Shown: positions 1 to 5,176 of the stretch, in pieces | Position numbering within the stretch: position 1 is the first letter of the stretch | How the letters are laid out: every line of letters starts with the position of its first letter | Assembly: GCA_002338605.1 (NCBI GenBank) | Contig: DDIP01000192.1 | Location: forward strand, 1-6,845 | DNA from: Proteobacteria bacterium UBA1847 | Lineage (GTDB): Bacteria > Pseudomonadota > Gammaproteobacteria > Steroidobacterales > Woeseiaceae | Length of the DNA: 6,845 nt | Direction: 5' to 3' | The notes under the pieces: model-generated | The model's input: only the letters and a program-made list of their open reading frames with translations | Databases searched by the model: none | What the model was told of the DNA's origin: nothing | Made by a program: the position numbers and the translations under genes

Positions 1-1
1 A

Positions 2-1240
2 GCCGATGCCATTGTCGACAACGCACGGGAAATTGCGCTGGTCGAAAGCTACGATTCCGGCCAGCCACTCAGGTTCATGTCAAAAGCGGCAATTCGCGGG
101 GCCGAGAACTTCCGCTTTTTCGGCGATATGGCGCCGGCAGCACGTAACGGACAATCGCTGCCCGCTGACGAACATATCAACTTTTCCGTCCGGCAACCGA
201 TTGGCCCGGTTGGTGTTATCACGCCGTGGAATACGCCGTTCATGTTGTCAACGTGGAAGATCGCCCCGGCACTTGCGGCCGGGTGCACGGTTGTTCACAA
301 ACCGGCCGAGTGGTCACCTTACACGGCGATGATGCTTGCGGAGATCGCGCATGAAGCCGGTTTGCCAGACGGCGTTCTGAATTGCGTGCAAGGACTTGGT
401 GAGAGTGCCGGCAAAGCGCTGACGGAGCACCCCGCAATTAAAGCCGTGGCATTCGTTGGTGAGTCTCAGACCGGCAGCCGCATCATGAAACAGGGTGCGG
501 ATACGCTGAAGCGGGTGCATTTCGAATTGGGTGGCAAGAACCCTGTAATCGTATTTGACGATGCAGATCTCGATCGTGCACTCGACGCCGTCGTATTCAT
601 GATCTACAGCCTGAACGGTGAACGCTGCACGTCCTCGAGTCGATTGCTCATTCAGGAAAGCATCCAGGATGAATTTACGGAAAAGCTGATGGCGCGCGTC
701 AACAAGTTGAAGGTCGGCCACCCGCTGGATCCGGATACGGAAATCGGGCCCTTGGTACATCGACGACACTTTGAAAAAGTGTCGAGCTATTTCGGTATCG
801 CAATCGAAGACGGTGCGAGTATTGCCGTTGGAGGCCGTGCAATCGAGGGTCCGGGCAATTACGTGCAGCCGACGCTTTTCACCGGTGCGACGAATTCGAT
901 GCGGATTGCACAGCAGGAAATATTCGGTCCGGTCCTGACAGCAATCCCGTTCAAGGACGAGGCGGACGCGATCAGGATTGCCAACGATATCGAGTACGGC
1001 CTTGCAGGTTACGTCTGGACCAACGACATCGGTCGCGGACATCGCATTGCGAACGCGCTTGAGGCCGGTATGATCTGGGTGAATTCCGAGAACAACCGAC
1101 ACCTTCCCGCACCCTTTGGCGGTATGAAGGCCAGCGGTATCGGGCGGGACGGCGGTGACTACAGCTTCGAGTTCTACATGGAAACAAAGAACATCTGCGT
1201 TGCGTTGGGATCACACCAAGTGCCGAAGTTGGGCCGTTAG
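2..1240 (+). CDS. hpaE: 5-carboxymethyl-2-hydroxymuconate semialdehyde dehydrogenase (HpaE type), 5' partial
   Basis: This NAD(P)-dependent aldehyde dehydrogenase probably oxidises the semialdehyde made by ring cleavage of homoprotocatechuate to the tricarboxylic acid 5-carboxymethyl-2-hydroxymuconate, in the cytoplasm. The frame is open from base 2, so the ATG at 77 is internal; about 412 residues are visible and roughly 75 N-terminal residues are missing against a usual length near 488. In visible-residue numbering, the cofactor region shows PWNTPF (Asn at 77) and HKPAEWSP (Lys at 100), the general base Glu lies in FELGGKNP (175), and the catalytic Cys lies in NGERCTSSS (209). The C-terminal segment with NNRHLPAPFGGMKASG and the ending HQVPKLGR resembles the HpaE subfamily rather than a generic ALDH. 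The stop codon TAG directly abuts the ATG of the next gene, so the genes are probably co-translated. A relative acting on another hydroxymuconic semialdehyde remains possible. Confidence 0.88.
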   Translation, partial: ADAIVDNAREIALVESYDSGQPLRFMSKAAIRGAENFRFFGDMAPAARNGQSLPADEHINFSVRQPIGPVGVITPWNTPFMLSTWKIAPALAAGCTVVHKPAEWSPYTAMMLAEIAHEAGLPDGVLNCVQGLGESAGKALTEHPAIKAVAFVGESQTGSRIMKQGADTLKRVHFELGGKNPVIVFDDADLDRALDAVVFMIYSLNGERCTSSSRLLIQESIQDEFTEKLMARVNKLKVGHPLDPDTEIGPLVHRRHFEKVSSYFGIAIEDGASIAVGGRAIEGPGNYVQPTLFTGATNSMRIAQQEIFGPVLTAIPFKDEADAIRIANDIEYGLAGYVWTNDIGRGHRIANALEAGMIWVNSENNRHLPAPFGGMKASGIGRDGGDYSFEFYMETKNICVALGSHQVPKLGR

Positions 1241-1594
1241 ATGAGTCTCTACAGTTTGCAAAAATTCCTCTATGTCCTCAATCGCGATGACGACGCGAAA
1301 GCAAAATATCGTCACAACCTCGACGATTTGCTATCCGACTACGAGTTGACAAATGAGGAACGCGGCGCATTGGTCGAGGGCGATATCGGTTTGCTTTATG
1401 TACTCGGCGTCAACGGCCAGATACTGATGCACTACGCTGCGTTTCTGGGAATCGAGTGGTTCGACTACCTGGACCTGATGCGCGCAGGTACTGAAAAACA
1501 CGGTCCGGTTCGGGACGGTGTCTACGCGATGACGGGAGGTGGTGACAGTTTCACCATCGAAGGCAGGCAGCGCGATAAGGAGGCCAACAAATGA
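1241..1594 (+). CDS. LigA-type small (alpha) subunit of a class III extradiol ring-cleavage dioxygenase
   Basis: The 117-residue protein matches the all-helical LigA family, the small subunit that caps the active site of protocatechuate 4,5-dioxygenase (LigAB) and is fused to the catalytic domain in gallate dioxygenases. The recognisable core is residues 5-85: an N-terminal FLYVLNRD segment, then YELTNEER, then a hydrophobic helix around LLYVLGVNGQILMHYAAFLG. The tail after about residue 95 is charged and low in hydrophobics. It is somewhat shorter than the roughly 139-residue Sphingobium LigA. The ATG follows the dehydrogenase stop with no gap and has no clear Shine-Dalgarno, which suggests coupling to upstream translation. 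Its own TGA overlaps the next ATG (ATGA). Order alpha then beta is that of ligAB. The family call is secure; the substrate is not. Confidence 0.85.
   Translation: MSLYSLQKFLYVLNRDDDAKAKYRHNLDDLLSDYELTNEERGALVEGDIGLLYVLGVNGQILMHYAAFLGIEWFDYLDLMRAGTEKHGPVRDGVYAMTGGGDSFTIEGRQRDKEANK
1577..1583 (+). promoter_or_regulatory. Strong ribosome binding site for the LigB-type dioxygenase gene
   Basis: The sequence AAGGAGG lies inside the end of the small-subunit gene, seven bases before the ATG at 1591. It is the best Shine-Dalgarno match I found in the window. It fixes the start of the catalytic subunit and suggests independent strong initiation in addition to ATGA coupling. Confidence 0.8.
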
Positions 1595-2415
1595 GCCTGG
1601 TCTATGCGGGGGTGCTCAGTCACGCGCCGGGAATCACCGGCCGGGCGGATCTCGTAAAAAATACCGAAAAGCGTGACGAGTTCTACGCAATGCTCACACA
1701 GCAGCGCAAGGAGATCGAGGCCAGTGGTGCCGAGGCGCTACTGGTCATGGCTGCCGAACACTTTGCGAATTTCTTCATGAACAACATGCCGGCATTCTGC
1801 GTTGGCATAGGCGATCAATATACCGGGCCGATTGAAGACCCGAAATGGCTGAAGATTCCAAAGGCGACGGTTCCCGGTGCACCGGACCTGGGACGCCGGC
1901 TGACCGAAGAAATCATGCAGACAGTGGACACCGCCTATGCCGAAGAATGGCGATTCGATCACGGCATCATGGTGCCGCTGCATTTTCTCACGCCCGACTA
2001 CGATCTGCCGATCATTCCCGTCAATATCAATTGCCAGGGACCACCGCTGACGCCGCTGCACCGTGCCTGGGCCTTTGGAGAGGCTGTTCGTCGCGCCGCT
2101 GATTCGGTGCCGGAGAAGATTGCTGTCGTCGGTACCGGAGGAATTTCACATTGGCCGGCTACACCGGACTCCGGGAAAATCAACGAAGCCTGGGACCGCG
2201 AATTTCTTGACCGACTTGCGCGTTTCGACAAGGACACATTATTGTCCTATACCGACGAGGAAACCTATCGCGATGCAGGGCAGGGCGGGTTTGAGATTCG
2301 CACCTATCTGGCCGCCGCGGCCGCGGCAGGCGGACCACTCAAATTGCAGTTTTATACGGCAGAGCTGCCTATTTTTGCAGTGGGCTGCACAGTCGGTCGA
2401 TTCGAATTACGTTAG
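1591..2415 (+). CDS. LigB-type catalytic (beta) subunit, class III extradiol dioxygenase
   Basis: The 274-residue protein belongs to the LigB family of non-haem Fe(II) extradiol dioxygenases, which open a catechol-type ring with O2. By comparison with LigAB (ligands His12, His61, Glu242; base His195), the probable iron ligands here are His11 (VLSHAPG), His57 (AAEHFAN) and Glu235 (GFEIRTY), and the probable acid-base residue is His187 (GISHWP). A further His at 124 lies in the conserved-looking DHGIMVPL. All appear intact. Following hpaE and a LigA subunit, and near hpaH and hpaI, it most likely cleaves homoprotocatechuate or a close analogue. However, an adjacent separate alpha subunit is a feature of protocatechuate 4,5-dioxygenase and related enzymes, not of enterobacterial HpaD, so the substrate should be treated as open. 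The start is set by AAGGAGG at 1577. The stop codon overlaps the convergent hpaI stop. Confidence 0.87.
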   Translation: MSLVYAGVLSHAPGITGRADLVKNTEKRDEFYAMLTQQRKEIEASGAEALLVMAAEHFANFFMNNMPAFCVGIGDQYTGPIEDPKWLKIPKATVPGAPDLGRRLTEEIMQTVDTAYAEEWRFDHGIMVPLHFLTPDYDLPIIPVNINCQGPPLTPLHRAWAFGEAVRRAADSVPEKIAVVGTGGISHWPATPDSGKINEAWDREFLDRLARFDKDTLLSYTDEETYRDAGQGGFEIRTYLAAAAAAGGPLKLQFYTAELPIFAVGCTVGRFELR

Positions 2416-3215
2416 TACCCAACATTGCCGGGTGCATTCTCGTCGTCGGATCTGTATTGCGCCGCTAGACTGCGCGCCGCATTTCCTATCAGCAACGTAT
2501 CCACGCCGACCCCGACGAAGTTCGCGCCGCAATCGATGAAGTGCGGGACCTTGTCCGGGTCGAGACACAAGAGGCCGGCGTGTTTTGATGCAGATCGAAT
2601 CGTCCTTAATGCACTGCTTACTGTTTCGACAACGTCCGGATGCAGAATATTGCCCGCATGCCCCATCGACGCCGACAAGTCCGAAGGACCGATGAAGACG
2701 CCATCAACGCCATCGACTTTTGCAATCAATTCCAGATTCTCGATGGCAGCAACACTTTCAGCCTGAACGATGACGCAGATTTCGTCGTTTGCCCGGTTGA
2801 CGTAATCCGGCACCGTGTTCCAGCGTGCCGCTCGTGCCATTGAGGTACCAAGGCCGCGTCGACCCTTGGGCGGGTACTTGACGGCTTCGACGACTGCCCG
2901 TGCCGCATCCACCGTATCGATCATCGGTACCAGGAAACTCTGCACGCCAATGTCACAGAGTTTCTTGAGCAAAGCCGTGTCGCCGTTCGCAGGGCGAACG
3001 ATCGGCGCGACGTCGTAGGCAGACATTGCCTGCAGACTCGCCATCACATCACGCAATTCATAGGGGCCGTGCTCGTGGTCGATCAATAACCAGTCGAATC
3101 CGGCGCAGGCCATCATTTCCGCAATCGAGTTATCCGGAATGCCAAGCCAGAGGCCGAATTGCGTCCGTCCCGATTCGAGTCCGCGCCGAAAGCGGTTGTG
3201 GAGATTCTTACTCAT
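2412..3215 (-). CDS. hpaI: 2,4-dihydroxyhept-2-ene-1,7-dioate aldolase (HpaI), class II pyruvate aldolase
   Basis: This 267-residue enzyme of the HpcH/HpaI family performs the retro-aldol step that yields pyruvate and succinic semialdehyde. Residues known from E. coli HpaI recur at a constant offset of +4: Trp23 (GLWLG), base His49 (LIDHEHGP), pyruvate-binding Arg74 (IVRP), Gln151 and Glu153 (VQAE), and metal ligand Asp179 (GPSDLSA). The stretch PPKGRRGLG at 115-123 and the C-terminal GVGVDTLLI are also family-like. The ATG lies within the hpaH stop region (ATGA, four-base overlap), with AGAGG at 3230-3226 ten bases upstream, so it forms a two-gene operon with hpaH. One small difference from E. 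coli HpaI is DHEH in place of DGEH beside the catalytic His. Related HpcH/HpaI aldolases accept other 2-oxo-4-hydroxy acids, but the hpaH neighbour favours HpaI. Confidence 0.9.
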   Translation of the reverse strand: MSKNLHNRFRRGLESGRTQFGLWLGIPDNSIAEMMACAGFDWLLIDHEHGPYELRDVMASLQAMSAYDVAPIVRPANGDTALLKKLCDIGVQSFLVPMIDTVDAARAVVEAVKYPPKGRRGLGTSMARAARWNTVPDYVNRANDEICVIVQAESVAAIENLELIAKVDGVDGVFIGPSDLSASMGHAGNILHPDVVETVSSALRTIRSASKHAGLLCLDPDKVPHFIDCGANFVGVGVDTLLIGNAARSLAAQYRSDDENAPGNVGY

Positions 3216-4015
3216 ATGAATTCAACCTCTACCGTGCCGAGCGAATTGTAGTCGGCGAGAATGCGGTCACCGGCTTTGACGGCGACGGGACGCGTGAACG
3301 ATCCGGCAAGGATAACCTGCCCGGGTTGCAGGCCGATACCGTGCGGTGCAAAACGTTTACAGACCCAGCGAATGCCGTGTGCCGGATGTCCCATGACGCC
3401 GCCGGCAAGGCCGGTCTCTTCGATCTCGCCGTTGAGATACAGCATTGCGCCGGCCCAGCGCAAGTCGATTTCACCGGGTTTTACGCGAGTCTTGCCAAGG
3501 ACGTAGCCAGCGTTCGCGGCGTTGTCGGCGATCGTGTCGCAAACCGTTCGCGTGTAGCCGGTTTCCGGATCGACGCGATAACTGCGCGCGGCAATCAGTT
3601 CAAGCGCGGGCACGATGTAGTCCGTCGCTTCCAGTACCTGCTCAACGGAAACGTCATCGCCGAACAATGGCTTTCTGAGCACAAAGGCGAACTCGACCTC
3701 AATTCGGGGATCAGTGAAATCTGCAGCAGGAATCTGGTCGCCGTCGGCGTAAGCCATGTCGTCGAGCAGGATGCCGAAATCCGGCGTGTCGATGTTCATT
3801 GCCATTTGCATGGCGCGGGATGTCAGACCGATTTTATAGCCGGTAATCCGTCTGCCGCCGGCAATCTTGCGATCGACCCAGGCGCGCTGAACGGCGTAAG
3901 CATCGTCCATGCTCATCTCGGGATGCGTCAGCGTCAACGGGGCGATCTGTACGCGGTCGCGCTCCGCCTCATACAATTTTTTTGCAGCGGCTTCGATTTC
4001 TTCTGTTGCCAGCAT
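3212..4015 (-). CDS. hpaH: 2-oxohept-3-ene-1,7-dioate hydratase (HpaH/HpcG)
   Basis: This 267-residue protein of the fumarylacetoacetase-like hydratase family adds water to 2-oxohept-3-enedioate, giving the aldolase substrate for HpaI. The metal-binding acids are visible: Glu106 and Glu108 in [10 protein letters not shown] and Glu139 in [10 protein letters not shown], the same positions I recall for HpcG/MhpD hydratases. Lys61 in GYKIGLTS is the conserved active-site lysine region. The length equals that of E. coli HpaH and the N-terminus is family-like (AAKKLYEAE, then [12 protein letters not shown]), supporting the ATG at 4015-4013, although the Shine-Dalgarno is weak. It is the first gene of the minus-strand hpaHI unit, read from a promoter in the gap to hpaR. 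MhpD-type hydratases of other meta-pathways are the main alternative; the neighbours argue for HpaH. Confidence 0.9.
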   Translation of the reverse strand: MLATEEIEAAAKKLYEAERDRVQIAPLTLTHPEMSMDDAYAVQRAWVDRKIAGGRRITGYKIGLTSRAMQMAMNIDTPDFGILLDDMAYADGDQIPAADFTDPRIEVEFAFVLRKPLFGDDVSVEQVLEATDYIVPALELIAARSYRVDPETGYTRTVCDTIADNAANAGYVLGKTRVKPGEIDLRWAGAMLYLNGEIEETGLAGGVMGHPAHGIRWVCKRFAPHGIGLQPGQVILAGSFTRPVAVKAGDRILADYNSLGTVEVEFI

Positions 4016-4043
4016 CGAACAATCTCGGGTGGACTCGCGTAAG

Positions 4044-4070
4044 GATTAAATGTAACGTGTTAAGTAAATC
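4044..4070. promoter_or_regulatory. Imperfect AT-rich palindrome, candidate HpaR operator
   Basis: This 27-base imperfect inverted repeat begins GATTAAATG and ends AAGTAAATC; by hand count 7 of 13 arm positions pair around a single central base, including the outer four (GATT/AATC). It covers the -10 element and most of the spacer of the predicted hpaH promoter, where a MarR-type repressor would block RNA polymerase. AATCA also recurs at 4067-4071 and 4077-4081. The symmetry is modest, so the assignment rests mainly on location. Confidence 0.4.
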
Positions 4071-4078
4071 ACTGTCAA
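4049..4078 (-). promoter_or_regulatory. Predicted sigma70-type promoter of hpaHI
   Basis: Read on the minus strand, a perfect -35 TTGACA (4078-4073) is followed after 18 bases by TACATT (4054-4049), four of six to the -10 consensus. Transcription would start near 4042, leaving a leader of about 26 bases before the hpaH ATG. The promoter is overlapped by the candidate operator. I found no equally convincing promoter for hpaR on the other strand of the gap. Confidence 0.5.
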
Positions 4079-4113
4079 TCAAACGCGTCACAACGAATGC
4101 CGGAAGCCAGACC

Positions 4114-4587
4114 ATGAGCAGCGATCGGAAGTCAAGCAGCGAACTGCGTGAGTTTGACCGCTCATTGCCGATGACGCTGCTTAAAGCGCGTGAAGCAGTC
4201 ATGCGCAAGTTCCTGCCGTCGCTGCGTGAACACGATTTATCGGCACAGCAGTGGCGTGTGCTGCGCGCACTGATGGAAGCCCCACATCGTGATGCGAGTG
4301 AAATTGCGGAACGTTGTGCAATTCTGTTGCCAAGCCTGTCCAGAATATTGCAGAACCTTGAGCGGCGCGCGCTGGTTCGCCGCAAGACCGACCGGAAAGA
4401 TCAACGCCGCAGCCTGGTCTCCATTACCCCGAAAGGCGTACGGCTTGTCGAGAAAATCGCGCCGATATCCGAGGAACGTTACCAGCACATCACCCAGAAG
4501 TTTGGTGAACAGCGACTGTCGGACCTCTACGATATGCTCGGGCAGCTTATCGAATGCCTGGAGAATGACGAAGGCGATTCATCCTAG
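4114..4587 (+). CDS. hpaR: HpaR-like MarR-family transcriptional repressor
   Basis: The 157-residue protein is a MarR-family winged-helix regulator close to HpaR, the homoprotocatechuate operon repressor. The N-terminal segment LLKAREAVMRKFLP (22-35), the following DLSAQQWRVLRAL (41-53), and the recognition-helix region CAILLPSLSRILQNLE (68-83) resemble E. coli HpaR closely. The wing carries the MarR-type DRKDQRRS (93-100), and the C-terminal helices (about 115-150) would form the dimer interface. The ATG at 4114 has GGAAG at 4102-4106, seven bases upstream; the longer open frame from 3982 lies antisense to hpaH and is rejected as the start. It is divergent from hpaH, so it probably represses hpaHI and possibly itself, with release by a phenylacetate-type effector as in known HpaR systems; the effector here is inferred. 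Confidence 0.87.
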   Translation: MSSDRKSSSELREFDRSLPMTLLKAREAVMRKFLPSLREHDLSAQQWRVLRALMEAPHRDASEIAERCAILLPSLSRILQNLERRALVRRKTDRKDQRRSLVSITPKGVRLVEKIAPISEERYQHITQKFGEQRLSDLYDMLGQLIECLENDEGDSS

Positions 4588-4589
4588 CA

Positions 4590-5063
4590 TCAACGTGGCG
4601 TTCCGCGAACAGCCGCCTTTGATCGTACGTAGACTTCTTTCTTTACGCGTGCCACGACCAGGCCGGATTCGTCACGCAGCTCGGTTTCAAAGTGATAGGT
4701 ATTCTTGCCGAGGCGATCAACCTCGATGTGAATAGACTCAAGAAGGTCATTGGATATTTCGAAAACAGCGAGAATGGTTCCTCTGGCCGGCTTCAAAAAT
4801 TCAATGGCGGCGGTCTTGTCCCAGACAATATAGTCGGGGCCCAGGTTCATTGTGATGATAAACACGTAAAACGGATCGCACATCGAATAAAGGGCGCCGC
4901 CGAAGTGCGTGCCAAACAGGTTGCGGTTGTACCATCTGGCCTTGAGTTCAACTTCGAACCGGGTGAAGTCCTCCCGATGTGATTTCACGCGAATGCCCAT
5001 GCCGAGGAACGGTGGGTACAGGTTTATCCTGCGGATCAGCTTGCCGAATTTGGGGTTCTTCAT
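4590..5063 (-). CDS. DUF4442 hotdog-fold protein, probable acyl-CoA thioesterase
   Basis: The 157-residue protein resembles the DUF4442 branch of the hotdog superfamily, whose members are mostly predicted acyl-CoA thioesterases. Visible hallmarks are the loop-helix segment NRNLFGTHFGGALYSMCDPF (residues 46-65), which matches the central hotdog helix with its preceding Asn and a later Asp63, and WDKTAAIEFLKPARGT (81-96) in the middle of the sheet. No signal peptide is evident; it should be cytoplasmic. The ATG at 5063-5061 is supported by AGGA seven bases upstream. The gene is convergent with hpaR (two-base gap) and divergent from the TolB/TPR gene, so it is transcribed alone. No motif ties it to the aromatic pathway, and it may be a neighbouring housekeeping gene. 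Substrate unknown. Confidence 0.75.
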   Translation of the reverse strand: MKNPKFGKLIRRINLYPPFLGMGIRVKSHREDFTRFEVELKARWYNRNLFGTHFGGALYSMCDPFYVFIITMNLGPDYIVWDKTAAIEFLKPARGTILAVFEISNDLLESIHIEVDRLGKNTYHFETELRDESGLVVARVKKEVYVRSKAAVRGTPR

Positions 5064-5127
5064 TCTGGTGTCCTGACAAGGTCGGCCCTGCCGTATTTAC
5101 GCAAGGCAGAGATTTTGCCACGATAGT

Positions 5128-5136
5128 TGCTATTAT
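5128..5136 (+). promoter_or_regulatory. Candidate extended -10 promoter for the TolB/TPR gene
   Basis: TGC followed by TATTAT forms an extended -10 element (TGn plus a five-of-six -10 match). A start near 5143 would give a leader of about 34 bases before the GTG at 5177. No good -35 is visible 17 bases upstream, which extended -10 promoters tolerate. Confidence 0.4.
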
Positions 5137-5137
5137 A
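5132..5137 (-). promoter_or_regulatory. Candidate -10 box for the thioesterase gene
   Basis: On the minus strand this reads TATAAT, a perfect -10 consensus, giving a leader of about 60 bases before the ATG at 5063. A matching -35 is poor. It shares almost all of its bases with the plus-strand -10, so the two divergent promoters would compete for the same DNA. Confidence 0.35.
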
Positions 5138-5176
5138 CGCCGCATTCCAAAACAAGAACCCTATCGAGAACCCTCT

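Noticed and set aside
314..1102. Minus-strand open frame of 262 codons antisense to hpaE
   Set aside because: The opposite strand encodes a dehydrogenase with all catalytic motifs; the antisense peptide has no recognisable domain and reads as a high-GC shadow frame.
2314..2327. Perfect 14-base GC palindrome containing two CCGCGG units
   Set aside because: It encodes an alanine run after the Glu235 motif of the LigB-type protein; with no T-tract and lying 88 bases before the stop it is not a terminator.
2984..3000. Seven-base-pair hairpin CGTTCGC-AGG-GCGAACG
   Set aside because: It falls on the codons around the active-site Arg74 of HpaI, has no T-tract, and is readily explained by coding sequence.
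3026..4042. Plus-strand open frame of 338 codons across the hpaI/hpaH region
   Set aside because: It lies opposite hpaH and the start of hpaI, both with intact active-site residues; the peptide resembles no family I know and spans two real genes.
3982..4113. N-terminal extension of hpaR from the ATG at 3982
   Set aside because: It would run through the start of hpaH and the promoter gap; the ATG at 4114 has a Shine-Dalgarno and gives the normal HpaR length.
4588..4625. Possible bidirectional terminator between hpaR and the thioesterase gene
   Set aside because: Only a four-base GGCG/CGCC pairing with a long loop and a short T run could be drawn; too weak to call.
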